Below are positions 16,278 through 24,312 of a stretch of DNA of 64,000 nt, in pieces. Both the position numbers and the translations under genes were made by a program. How positions within the stretch are numbered: position 1 is the stretch's first letter; every line of letters starts with the position of its first letter. A model generated the notes under the pieces. The model ran no database searches, was not told the DNA's origin, and saw nothing but the letters and a program-made list of their open reading frames with translations. Source of the DNA: VXYL01 sp965203685 (lineage in GTDB: Bacteria; Pseudomonadota; Gammaproteobacteria; Pseudomonadales; Azotimanducaceae); assembly GCA_965203685.1 (NCBI GenBank), contig OZ241908.1, positions 2,790,001 to 2,854,000 of the forward strand. The letters are read 5' to 3'.

Positions 16278-18760
16278 TATTCCTGGATCTCCAACGTCTT
16301 GCCGCGCTGGGCTCTTTTGATCGTCGCTTCGCAGTACGGGAACCGGGTCCACCGCTTGGCGCTGTAGAGCCTCGTCTGGTCCCGGTAGTAGCGCGAGGCG
16401 GGATTGTCCGATTGGCCAGGGGCGAGGACGGTATGTGCGATGGGGCACTTGCTGTTGCCCCACGTGACCGCCACGATGTAGGAGTTGCCCGAAGAGACAT
16501 CGGTGTAGCCGCCGTGGCGCAGGCTTGACGAGACAGCGCCGTACACGCCCATGTTGCCGTCGCCGCCGTGGATGGGGATCCTGGTTTCGCCCCGGGTCAC
16601 GTATTGCACGTCGCGCCAGCGCGCGTTGAGCGTGACGCCGGCGGCTTCCAGCGCGAGCACCGCGCCGCTGAGCGAGTCGATGACGAGGTCGCGGTTCGCG
16701 GCGACGTCGATCCCGTGCGGAGTGTTCAACGGATCCGCCGGGTCGAAGTCCGTCGCCCAGAAGTCGGCCCCGACGACGTTCGTGAATAGCGAGGCGGTGC
16801 TCGCACGAATCCTCTGCCAGAACTCGGTGAAGACCTGCGCCCCGCGACTGCCCAGATCCACCTTGCGGTCCCACGACCGCAACACCTGGCACGCCCGGCG
16901 CGCCCGGCCTTGGGGCGTGTTCCCACTGACGCTGCTCGCAATGCCGTCGCAGATACCGAGCACGTCATCCAAGACCAGTTCCGCTGCGTAGACGCGGTTG
17001 CGATACAAGAGCTTCTTCAGCGTCGTCAGCGTGAACCCGGGAGATGCGCTCAAGCCATCGGTGGCGTTGCGGCGCTCCGCGATCATCAGGTGGCCAATGC
17101 GCGTGCGAAGCTGCTGCTGCGTATTCTCCCGGCCCAACCAGCCGTATTGCGTGCCATAGCCGGTCAGCGGCAGGTTGGCGTTGCTGAGCCAATAGCTGTC
17201 GTTGCTGTTGGCCACGTAGTCGGTGGTTCGCAGCGTGGGTCGCGCCGCATAGCCGGCAAGATTGGAATCCGGCGGCGAATCGCTGTCCGTCCCCCATTCG
17301 CACGCGGAGTCCGTGCCCTTGAGCGTCAGAACGGCCTCGTTCGTGAAGGTGCGGATCAACAGTCCCCAGACGCCCGGGGCACAGGTCTCGAGCTGGGTCG
17401 CCGTGAGTTGCGGCACAGCGGCCACTTCGCCGTAGAACGCCTCGCCCGAACGGTCGACTGCCAGCGTATGGAAGACCGGCACGCCGATCCCCTCGAGCGC
17501 TTCGGTGAACGCCGTCATGTCGGCAGCCTGGCCCATGGCGATGTACTGCTCGAGCATCGATACGCCGCGATCGAGGTTGGCATCGCGGATCGCGTAGGCG
17601 GTGCCGTTGAACAGCGGCCAACCGCGCAACAGGCTAGTCACCTCACCGAGATCGACGATGGGGCCGAAATGCGTGCTGTAGAACGTCCGCTGCCGCTCTT
17701 CCAGGCTTCCGTCGGCCAGCTTGACCTGGACACTGACGGCCTTGGCCGTCATGTCCCGGTAGCTGCCGTCGTAGAGATACTGGAGCCGGTTGTTCGGGTT
17801 GAGTTGCAGTTCGTAGAGCGTAAAGCGCGTGGAGAAGGCGATCGTATGGGTCCACGCGATGTCCCGGTTGAAACCGATGCCGACCACGGGCAGCCCGTGC
17901 AACGCGGCACCGGCCACGTCGTACGTGTCGGGAATGGTCAGGTGCACCTGGTAGAAGCTCGTGGTGCCTGCCCAGGGCTGGTGTGGATTAGCCAGTAGCA
18001 GCCCCTTCCCCGTGCGGCTGAGATCGCGGCCGACGGCGATGGCGTTGCTGCCGTTGTCGGAGTTGCCGAGGGAGCGCGCGAAACGCCCGAGGTCGCGGCT
18101 CAGTTGGTGCAAGTCGACCGCTGTCGAGCCGGCCGCGGGGGTCACAGGATCAGCCGCGTTGTAGATCGCACGACGCACGATGGATTGGTCGGAACTGCCT
18201 TGCAGGGCAAGTCGCGACAGCATCATGGCCAAGTCGACCTCGTCGATCTCCGCCACCCACTCCGCATCGCGGCAGCCATTGGCCCCAGCCGGCAATGCAT
18301 CGATGCCGGTGTCGTCGAGGTAACGGTTCATCCCCGCCGCGAATCCTTCGGTCAGCTTGACCGCCGGGCTGTCTGCATCCGCTTGCCACGTCTCCCGGAA
18401 CTCTTCCTTGGTGCCAAACACGTAGCGGAGAACGAAATCCGCCGCGACGTCACCTTCCTCGCCAAAGAACTCCGCGGAGCGTCCCGTTGCCTCGACGATG
18501 CCACGCATCGTGACGCAGTAATTGTCCTGCGCGTACGCGTAGCCGTATCCGTAGCCAAGGCTGGCCCAATCATCTGCCTTGATGTGGGGGATCCCGTATG
18601 CGGTCCGCCTGATCTCGGCGTGGTAGGCCGCATCCGCCGCCATAGCGCCCCAAGCGGGCATAGCAAGACATACGACGCCTATTAGGACTCCTAGCGACCG
18701 ACGTGCGCGGGCCAATGCGGACGGGGACGTCCGCGTACCGTCCGGGCTTGGTGCCGTCAC
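16277..18760 (-). CDS. Penicillin acylase family Ntn hydrolase, secreted
   Basis: A precursor of about 827 residues of the penicillin/acyl-homoserine-lactone acylase family, which cleaves amide-linked acyl groups in the periplasm. A signal peptide (LGVLIGVVCLAMPAWGAMA) is followed by the alpha-chain start AEIRRTAYGIPHIKADDWASLGYG. The autoproteolytic Gly-Ser and nucleophile are in DNGSNAIAVGRDLSRTGKG (Ser near 238); LLANPHQPW follows. Two starts are possible: GTG at 18760, or TTG at 18715, which gives a tidier signal peptide (MARARRSLG) just inside a hairpin element. The open frame extends upstream to 19603 but there it shadows the ligase gene. It shares one base with copy C. Confidence 0.87.
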   Translation of the reverse strand: MTAPSPDGTRTSPSALARARRSLGVLIGVVCLAMPAWGAMAADAAYHAEIRRTAYGIPHIKADDWASLGYGYGYAYAQDNYCVTMRGIVEATGRSAEFFGEEGDVAADFVLRYVFGTKEEFRETWQADADSPAVKLTEGFAAGMNRYLDDTGIDALPAGANGCRDAEWVAEIDEVDLAMMLSRLALQGSSDQSIVRRAIYNAADPVTPAAGSTAVDLHQLSRDLGRFARSLGNSDNGSNAIAVGRDLSRTGKGLLLANPHQPWAGTTSFYQVHLTIPDTYDVAGAALHGLPVVGIGFNRDIAWTHTIAFSTRFTLYELQLNPNNRLQYLYDGSYRDMTAKAVSVQVKLADGSLEERQRTFYSTHFGPIVDLGEVTSLLRGWPLFNGTAYAIRDANLDRGVSMLEQYIAMGQAADMTAFTEALEGIGVPVFHTLAVDRSGEAFYGEVAAVPQLTATQLETCAPGVWGLLIRTFTNEAVLTLKGTDSACEWGTDSDSPPDSNLAGYAARPTLRTTDYVANSNDSYWLSNANLPLTGYGTQYGWLGRENTQQQLRTRIGHLMIAERRNATDGLSASPGFTLTTLKKLLYRNRVYAAELVLDDVLGICDGIASSVSGNTPQGRARRACQVLRSWDRKVDLGSRGAQVFTEFWQRIRASTASLFTNVVGADFWATDFDPADPLNTPHGIDVAANRDLVIDSLSGAVLALEAAGVTLNARWRDVQYVTRGETRIPIHGGDGNMGVYGAVSSSLRHGGYTDVSSGNSYIVAVTWGNSKCPIAHTVLAPGQSDNPASRYYRDQTRLYSAKRWTRFPYCEATIKRAQRGKTLEIQE
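18716..18737 (-). repeat. Interspersed hairpin element copy
   Basis: On the minus strand it reads as a hairpin with arms GCGGACG and CGTCCGC around a four-base loop TCCC, starting TACGCG and ending TCCGCA. It matches the copy at 37825 base for base over 22 positions. It lies at the 5' end of the acylase gene, between the two candidate start codons, so it is either translated or part of the leader. Confidence 0.8.
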
Positions 18761-18771
18761 GGCGGGCCGCT

Positions 18772-19905
18772 TCAAGGGCGCGTCTCGGCCACGATCGCGT
18801 CGACGACGGTGCGCAACGCGGTTGCTTCGTCGTCGCCTTCCAGGCGGCGCAACCGGTAGAGGTCGATCTGCCGATCCGCCGACGTCCCTTCGCGGACGAT
18901 GTCGCGGATCCGGTCGAGTTCCGCCTCGCAGCCCAGGGCAGCGGCGTCCTCGGCAAGATCGTCGATGAGTTCCGCGACGTAGTCGTCGATGTCCACTCGC
19001 CCGCCCCCGTCGACATTGCCGAGGAACGCGAGGACGCCATAGCGCGCCGCTAGCCAACGGTTCTCGGCGATGATCTCGGTAGCTGGTTCCGCCGGCAGCG
19101 CGCCTTCGGCGTCGAGCCTCAAGAGCCTGCGGACGAGCGAGGCGTACAGCGCGGCAACGGCGACGGCATCCTCGATGGCCGTGCAGATGTCGCAGATCCT
19201 GAGCTCGATCGTCGGATAGCTCGCCGACGGCCGCATGTCCCACCACAGTTCGCTGCCGTCGTTGATGAACTCCAAGGCGCGGTAGCCGTCGACCAGTGCC
19301 TCGTAGTCGCGCAGCGAGGCGAGCGGCGGCGGCAGGCTGGTCCGTGGCATCGCCCCCATGATCGTCAGACGGTAGGACTTGAAGCCCGTTTCGCGGCCAC
19401 CGTTGAACGGCGACGAGCCGGACAAGGCATGCAGCGCCGGCAGGTGGCGGCGCGAGGCGGTCATCACGCGGACGCGGGAGTCGGGCGTCCCGAACCCGGC
19501 GTGGATGTGCATGCCGCCGACAGTCAGACGGCGGACGACTTCTTGGAAGGTGATCGCGAAGCGCTCGTAGCGTTCCTTGGCCGTGGGGGCCTGCTCGCGC
19601 CAATCGGCGAACGGGTGCATCGACGCGGCCATCGCCCAGGCACCATGCTTCTCCGCCGCGTCGACGACGATCGACCGGGTTTCGGTGAGGGCGTCGCGTA
19701 CCTCGGCGATCGATTGACAGACGCGCGTACTGGTTTCGATCTGCGAACGCAGGAACTCGTGCACGACGTTGTGCGGTCCCCGGGCAGCGGCGCAGGCTTC
19801 GAAAATCGCAGGATCGGGGTCCGCGATGAGGTCGCGTGAGTCGGGGTCGACGAGAAAGAACTCCTCCTCGACGCCAAGAGTGATCGACAGGTCATCCGTC
19901 GGCAC
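18772..19905 (-). CDS. YbdK-type carboxylate-amine ligase (GCS2 family)
   Basis: A 377-residue member of glutamate-cysteine ligase family 2 (YbdK type), ATP-dependent enzymes that form gamma-glutamyl or other amide bonds. The signature LGVEEEFFLVDPDSRDLI is at residues 10-27. GGMHIHAGFG and the C-terminal SYPTIELRICDICT carry the conserved metal and substrate residues of the fold. Length fits the usual 370-380. It is the first gene of the leftward run and ends 12 bases before the acylase GTG start. YbdK proteins show only weak glutamate-cysteine ligase activity in known cases, so the true substrate is open. An amide-forming enzyme beside an amide-cleaving one is suggestive. Confidence 0.88.
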   Translation of the reverse strand: MPTDDLSITLGVEEEFFLVDPDSRDLIADPDPAIFEACAAARGPHNVVHEFLRSQIETSTRVCQSIAEVRDALTETRSIVVDAAEKHGAWAMAASMHPFADWREQAPTAKERYERFAITFQEVVRRLTVGGMHIHAGFGTPDSRVRVMTASRRHLPALHALSGSSPFNGGRETGFKSYRLTIMGAMPRTSLPPPLASLRDYEALVDGYRALEFINDGSELWWDMRPSASYPTIELRICDICTAIEDAVAVAALYASLVRRLLRLDAEGALPAEPATEIIAENRWLAARYGVLAFLGNVDGGGRVDIDDYVAELIDDLAEDAAALGCEAELDRIRDIVREGTSADRQIDLYRLRRLEGDDEATALRTVVDAIVAETRP

Positions 19906-20014
19906 TTGCTTTTTCGCCTACCGGATCGCGGCCCGGCATTGTAAACCTTAGGCCCGCGGGCGATACCGCCTGATCGGCTATGATCCGCAGCCCTTCGAAA
20001 GCGGGACTTCACAT

Positions 20015-20839
20015 ATGCGCAAGTTCGCGATAGCCGCGGTGCTGGCCTTGGCGGCCACACCCCTCTCGGCCGCAACGATCACCCCCGACGTGGTCTACGG
20101 GCACAAGGCCGGTATGGCATTGGTCTACGACGTATTTCAACCGGAGCAAGCCAATGGCGCGGGCGTGCTGTTCATGGTGAGCGGCGGCTGGTTCTCCCGG
20201 TGGCAACCGCCCGAACGCCGTCAACGGGCGTTCCAGCACCTACTCGACGAAGGCTTTACGATGTTTGCCGTGCACCACGGTAGCGCGCCCCGGTTCAAGG
20301 TCCCGGACGCGGTCGCGGATGTCCGGCGGGCCGTTCGGCACGTCCGGGCCCACGCGGACCGATTCGGCATCGATCCCGACCGTCTAGGCGTTTACGGCGG
20401 CAGCGCCGGCGGCCACCTGTCCCTGATGCTCGGACTCGCGAGCGACTCGGGCGACCCGGCCGCGGAACAGCCCTTACTCAAGCACTCCAACCGCGTCCAC
20501 GCCGTGGTGGCCTACTTCCCGCCCGTCGACCTACGCGGCATCGCGGGCCCCAACGAGAGGTTCCCGGCCCTCGACTTCGATCCCGAACTGGCCGCAGATA
20601 TCTCACCGATCCAGTTCGTCTCCGACGACGACCCGCCGGTGCTTCTCATCCACGGCGATGCCGACGAACTCGTCCCGGTGGGCAACAGCGAACGGATGAA
20701 CAAGGCGCTCACCGAAGCCGGGGTCGAGAACCGGATGGTCGTCATCGAAGGCGCGGGTCACGGCTTCCGTGGCGAAGACCGGGATCGTGCGCAGGCGGAA
20801 ATGGTCGCGTTCTTCAAGACCCATCTTGCCAACGAGTGA
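20015..20839 (+). CDS. Secreted alpha/beta hydrolase
   Basis: A 274-residue alpha/beta hydrolase with a cleavable signal peptide (MRKFAIAAVLALAATPLSAA). The nucleophile serine is in VYGGSAGGHLS, the acid in GDADELVPV and the histidine in GAGHGF; this order and length match BD-FAE/acetyl-esterase-like enzymes. The oxyanion region reads VLFMVSGGW. It probably cleaves small esters in the periplasm. It is divergent from the YbdK-type gene across 109 bases that contain a possible -10 (TATGAT at 19979). The methyltransferase gene starts 19 bases downstream. Confidence 0.85.
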   Translation: MRKFAIAAVLALAATPLSAATITPDVVYGHKAGMALVYDVFQPEQANGAGVLFMVSGGWFSRWQPPERRQRAFQHLLDEGFTMFAVHHGSAPRFKVPDAVADVRRAVRHVRAHADRFGIDPDRLGVYGGSAGGHLSLMLGLASDSGDPAAEQPLLKHSNRVHAVVAYFPPVDLRGIAGPNERFPALDFDPELAADISPIQFVSDDDPPVLLIHGDADELVPVGNSERMNKALTEAGVENRMVVIEGAGHGFRGEDRDRAQAEMVAFFKTHLANE

Positions 20840-20858
20840 CGCGCCCGACGGGTCGTCG

Positions 20859-21701
20859 ATGTCCGAGCGCTTCGAGCTGACCCGGCGCAACTGGAACGAA
20901 CGCACGCCGATTCACGCTGCGTCGGAGTTCTACGATGTAGCCGGCTTCAAGGCGGGCCGGATCACCCTTTCGGACATCGAGCGGTCGGAAGTCGGCGCGG
21001 TCGACGGCAAGTCGATCCTGCATCTGCAATGCCACTTCGGGATGGACACCATGTCCTGGGCGCGACTCGGTGCGACCGCCACCGGCGTGGACATTTCCGA
21101 CACCGCCATCGATCTCGCCCGGAAGCTGGACCGCGAGTTGGGCCTGGGCGTCCGCTTCATCCGGGCAAATGTCTACGACCTGCCCGACCTCCTCGACGAA
21201 CGCTTCGACATCGTCTACACCGGTGTCGGCGCGATCTGCTGGCTGCCGGACCTCGACGCCTGGGCCGCGATCGTCGCGCGCTTCCTCAAGGCGGGCGGTA
21301 CCTTCTACATGCTGGACGTTCATCCGATGTCTCTGGTGTTCGACGTCGTTCAGGACCCCGACGGCAAGCCGTACCTGCGCCCGGCGTACTCGTACTTCCC
21401 AGACCGGGACGGAATTCTCGACGACGGGGAACGTCCGACGTATGCCGGCTCGACACCGATCAAGACGCCGGTTTACGAGTGGCAGCACAGCCTCTCGGAA
21501 GTCGTGAACGCCCTGCTCCGCGCAGGTCTAACGATCGAATACTTGAACGAGTTTCCCGCCGCGCCGTACCAAGCCTTCCCGCACATGAGCGAAAGCGACG
21601 GTTGGTGGCGCCTCCCGGAGCGCCACGGCAGCATTGCTTTCCTGTTCTCGATCAGGGCGACGAAGGCTACCCCAAGTGCCCGTGGATCGGCGGGGGCGTA
21701 G
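20859..21701 (+). CDS. Class I SAM-dependent methyltransferase
   Basis: A cytoplasmic 280-residue methyltransferase. SAM-binding motif I is ILHLQCHFGMDTMSWARLG, with the acidic end of strand 2 in VDISDTAI and the motif IV region around DIVYTGVGAICWLPD. The start at 20859 (MSERFELTRRNWNERTP) is chosen because the NWNERTPIHA phrase is conserved at the N-terminus of this family; the longer frame from 20769 overlaps the hydrolase gene. Substrate unknown. Confidence 0.83.
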   Translation: MSERFELTRRNWNERTPIHAASEFYDVAGFKAGRITLSDIERSEVGAVDGKSILHLQCHFGMDTMSWARLGATATGVDISDTAIDLARKLDRELGLGVRFIRANVYDLPDLLDERFDIVYTGVGAICWLPDLDAWAAIVARFLKAGGTFYMLDVHPMSLVFDVVQDPDGKPYLRPAYSYFPDRDGILDDGERPTYAGSTPIKTPVYEWQHSLSEVVNALLRAGLTIEYLNEFPAAPYQAFPHMSESDGWWRLPERHGSIAFLFSIRATKATPSARGSAGA

Positions 21702-21759
21702 CAACGAAAATTGGACGAGTACCGTCCATTTTTCGAGGTAGTGTACTGGCGGCAATTAG

Positions 21760-21796
21760 CCAATCCGCAACGATTGGCGTATGGTCGGCGGATTGG
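21760..21796. promoter_or_regulatory. Inverted repeat upstream of the D-aminoacylase gene
   Basis: Arms CCAATCCGC (21760-21768) and GCGGATTGG (21788-21796) are perfectly complementary across a 19-base spacer, ending 25 bases before the start codon. This could be a dimeric repressor site or a leader hairpin. No regulator gene adjoins. Confidence 0.4.
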
Positions 21797-21821
21797 CACA
21801 AGCACTAGGGGGAGGGACCTA

Positions 21822-23471
21822 ATGAGCCATGACGTGGTCATCCGAGGCGGCAGCGTCGTCGACGGTACCGGGGCCGAGCCTTACTCGGCCGACATCGCCA
21901 TCGACGGCGACACCATCACCGAGATCGGCAAGGTCGCCGACAAGGGCAGAGACGAGATCCAAGCGGACGGCCTGAACGTGTCGCCGGGCTTCATCGACCT
22001 GCACACGCACTTGGATGCCCAGATCGGCTGGGATCCGCAAGTCACCTCGGTGTCCTGGCACGGCGTCACGACCGCCCTGCTCGGCAACTGCGGCGTTACC
22101 TTCGCCCCATGCCGGGCGTCTGACCGCGAGTTTCTCGCCGGCATGATGGAGACCGTCGAGGACATTCCCAAGAACGCGATCCTGCACGGCCTGCCATGGA
22201 ACTGGGAGTCGTACGGTGGCTACCTGGACGCGCTGGAAGCATTGGGCCCATCCATCAACATCGCGGGCCTTGTCGGCCACTGCGCGGTGCGCTTCTACGT
22301 CATGGGCGAGCGCGCGGTCGAGGAACCGGCCACGGACGACGAGGTCCGCCAGATCGCAGAGCTCGCCGGCCAGTCCGTGAAGGAAGGCGCGGTCGGCTTC
22401 TCGACCAACCGTCTGCCGGGCCACCGTCTGCCGGACGGACGCTCGATCCCCGGAACATTCGCGGATCGCGATGAACTGCGTGCCGTAGCTAGGGAAGTGG
22501 GCAAGCACGGCGGCATCATGCAGACCGTGTCCGACTTCCGGGACTTCGAGGCCGAGTTCGACCTCATCGCCGACGAAGCCCGGACGGCGCGCGGCGCCTT
22601 GTTCAGCATGGCCGCCGAAATGGGCGTCGAACGCACTAACGAGCGCGTGCTCGCCATGCGCGCCGAGGGGCTCAACGTGACGTCGGTCACCGTACCCCGC
22701 AGCGGCGGCGGTGTTGGCGGCTTGAGTACCAACAACTTTTTCCGCACCGAGGCCTGGAACGAACTGCGCAAGAAGGACCTCGCCGGGCGCTTGGCGGCCA
22801 TTCGCGATCCGGACATGCGCCGCCGCCTCGTCGACGAGGTCAAGGCGCAGGGCGACCAAGTGGCGGAAGGCACAAAGCGGTGGTTCTACATGGGCGACCA
22901 GCCACGGCCTCGCTATACACAGCACATGGAGGAGAGCCTCTTCCACAATGCGCAAGCCGCCGGTGAACACCCGGTAGAGACGTGGCTCAAGATCACCGAC
23001 GAGACGGACGGCCGGGCGCTCTTCCATCTGCGGGGCTTCAACGTCAACTTGTCGGCCCTCGAGGACCTGATTCGGACCGAGTGGGCGATGCCAGGCCTAG
23101 GGGATGCGGGCGCACACGTCAGCCAGATGATCGACTCCGGTTGGTCGACCTTCATCCTCTCGCATTGGCACCGCGACAGCGGCGTCTACGCCATCGAGGA
23201 AGCCGTACGGCGCATCAGTGCAGTACCCGCCGGCGTCTTGGGGCTCAACGATCGCGGCACGTTGGAAGTGGGCAAGCGGGCCGACGTGAACGTGTTCGAC
23301 ATCGGCAAGCTCGAAGAGCGCATGCCGGAGATCGTCCACGACTTCCCGTTCGGCGCGCCGCGGTTCATCCAACGCGCGGCCGGCTACCACGCGACCGTGT
23401 GCAACGGGACGGTGGTACTCAGGGACGACGAACTAACCGGCGAGCGTGCGGGGCGCGTACTGCGCAACTGA
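21822..23471 (+). CDS. N-acyl-D-amino-acid deacylase (D-aminoacylase) family amidohydrolase
   Basis: A 549-residue amidohydrolase that would remove acyl groups from N-acyl-D-amino acids. The N-terminus MSHDVVIRGGSVVDGTGAEPYSADIAI, metal motif HTHLDAQ, and GNCGVTFAPCR with its metal-bridging cysteine are characteristic. The C-terminus has the GLGDAGAHVSQMIDSG aspartate/histidine region and closes as ADVNVFD. The ATG at 21822 follows a purine-rich GGGGAGGGA ribosome binding site; the frame is open to 21711 without homology. It ends just before a hairpin element and a strong inverted repeat. Confidence 0.9.
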   Translation: MSHDVVIRGGSVVDGTGAEPYSADIAIDGDTITEIGKVADKGRDEIQADGLNVSPGFIDLHTHLDAQIGWDPQVTSVSWHGVTTALLGNCGVTFAPCRASDREFLAGMMETVEDIPKNAILHGLPWNWESYGGYLDALEALGPSINIAGLVGHCAVRFYVMGERAVEEPATDDEVRQIAELAGQSVKEGAVGFSTNRLPGHRLPDGRSIPGTFADRDELRAVAREVGKHGGIMQTVSDFRDFEAEFDLIADEARTARGALFSMAAEMGVERTNERVLAMRAEGLNVTSVTVPRSGGGVGGLSTNNFFRTEAWNELRKKDLAGRLAAIRDPDMRRRLVDEVKAQGDQVAEGTKRWFYMGDQPRPRYTQHMEESLFHNAQAAGEHPVETWLKITDETDGRALFHLRGFNVNLSALEDLIRTEWAMPGLGDAGAHVSQMIDSGWSTFILSHWHRDSGVYAIEEAVRRISAVPAGVLGLNDRGTLEVGKRADVNVFDIGKLEERMPEIVHDFPFGAPRFIQRAAGYHATVCNGTVVLRDDELTGERAGRVLRN

Positions 23472-23480
23472 ACGGCGAGG

Positions 23481-23502
23481 TGCGCGGACGTCCTCGTCCG
23501 CA
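23481..23502 (+). repeat. Interspersed hairpin element copy
   Basis: Arms GCGGACG and CGTCCGC enclose the loop TCCT; the element starts TGCGCGG and ends TCCGCA. It lies 9 bases after the D-aminoacylase stop and is identical over 22 bases to the copy at 27216. Confidence 0.85.
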
Positions 23503-23510
23503 TTCCGGTG

Positions 23511-23540
23511 CCGTTGGCCGGTTCATGGACCGGCCAACGG
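23511..23540. terminator. Bidirectional terminator-like hairpin
   Basis: A perfect 12-base stem, CCGTTGGCCGGT pairing with ACCGGCCAACGG, closes a six-base loop TCATGG. It sits between the convergent D-aminoacylase and glyoxalase-like genes. There is no T-tract, so intrinsic termination is plausible but not assured; it may instead block 3' exonucleases. Confidence 0.6.
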
Positions 23541-23542
23541 CG

Positions 23543-24301
23543 CTAAACCAGGTTGAGCCGCATCCCGCAGATCGCGACCTGCGACTCGCCGCTTCGCACG
23601 CCCCGTCGATCCGCTGCGGCGAGCACAGCGTCGCGGTCGCCGGCAGCGATGTCCAGTTCGGCGAGCCCCTCCGGCCGTCCATCGGCACATGGCACGAAGC
23701 GCAGTTCCGCGTTCTCCAGCGGCAATACGTTCCCGCGGAGCGGAATCTCCGCGATCGCCGACCAGCGCGCAGCCACAGCCTCGGGGTCGTCGCACTGCAT
23801 CACCGCTGCGGAGATGCCTTGTACGCGGTCCGTTCGGCCGGCTTCCCAATCCGGGCCTGCGGGATGCCAAGGCCCAGCCGGGTTGTCGGCGCCCTCGCCG
23901 ATCATCTGGTCGATTTCGAAGAACGAGCCGCCGGTGTCCTTTGGATGCAGTTGCATGTTCACGAACGATGAGCCGGCATGGTCGCTCACGAGGCGGACGT
24001 TCAGTTCCTGGAGCTTCGCGCGCCGCGGCGCTTGGTCGTCGCATTGCGTGATGACCATGTAGCCACCATCGCCGCCGCGCCGGTCCAGGTAGCGCTTGCC
24101 GGCGGTGTCCTGGGCAGGATCGATGGGTGCGACGACCTCGATGAACTGGCTGCCCACCGGGTACAACGCGTTGTGCAGGCCGAACGTACCGACGCCGGGG
24201 TCGTTGAAACACACCTTGACGCCCAGCACGTCGATGAGGTCCGCCTCAACCGGTGCCAGTTCCTCGGCGACCAAGGCGATCTGCCGCAACCGCAGCCACA
24301 T
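23543..24301 (-). CDS. Glyoxalase/VOC-like domain protein
   Basis: A 252-residue protein of the vicinal-oxygen-chelate fold in the glyoxalase-like domain family. It starts LRLRQIALVAEELAPVEADL and continues GVGTFGLHNALYPVGSQFIEVVAP, with the histidine and glutamate positions seen in this family. The C-terminal half (GISAAVMQCDDPEAVAARW) repeats the fold more loosely. It ends against the hairpin at 23511 and starts 11 bases or so upstream of the end of the metallo-beta-lactamase-fold gene, so the two are probably cotranscribed. No substrate can be assigned. Confidence 0.78.
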   Translation of the reverse strand: MWLRLRQIALVAEELAPVEADLIDVLGVKVCFNDPGVGTFGLHNALYPVGSQFIEVVAPIDPAQDTAGKRYLDRRGGDGGYMVITQCDDQAPRRAKLQELNVRLVSDHAGSSFVNMQLHPKDTGGSFFEIDQMIGEGADNPAGPWHPAGPDWEAGRTDRVQGISAAVMQCDDPEAVAARWSAIAEIPLRGNVLPLENAELRFVPCADGRPEGLAELDIAAGDRDAVLAAADRRGVRSGESQVAICGMRLNLV

Positions 24302-24312
24302 GCCGGGCAGCC

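Noticed and set aside
18761..19603. Extension of the acylase to 1,108 residues
   Set aside because: The extra part lies antiparallel-free but out of frame within the ligase gene and is arginine-rich low-information sequence; the signal peptide would then be internal.
19979..19984. TATGAT as a firm promoter of the secreted hydrolase gene
   Set aside because: A -10-like box is present but no convincing -35 lies at 16-18 bases upstream, so it is only mentioned in the gene entry.
21819..23027. 402-codon minus-strand frame opposite the D-aminoacylase gene
   Set aside because: The plus strand encodes a clear amidohydrolase; the opposite frame has no conserved motif.
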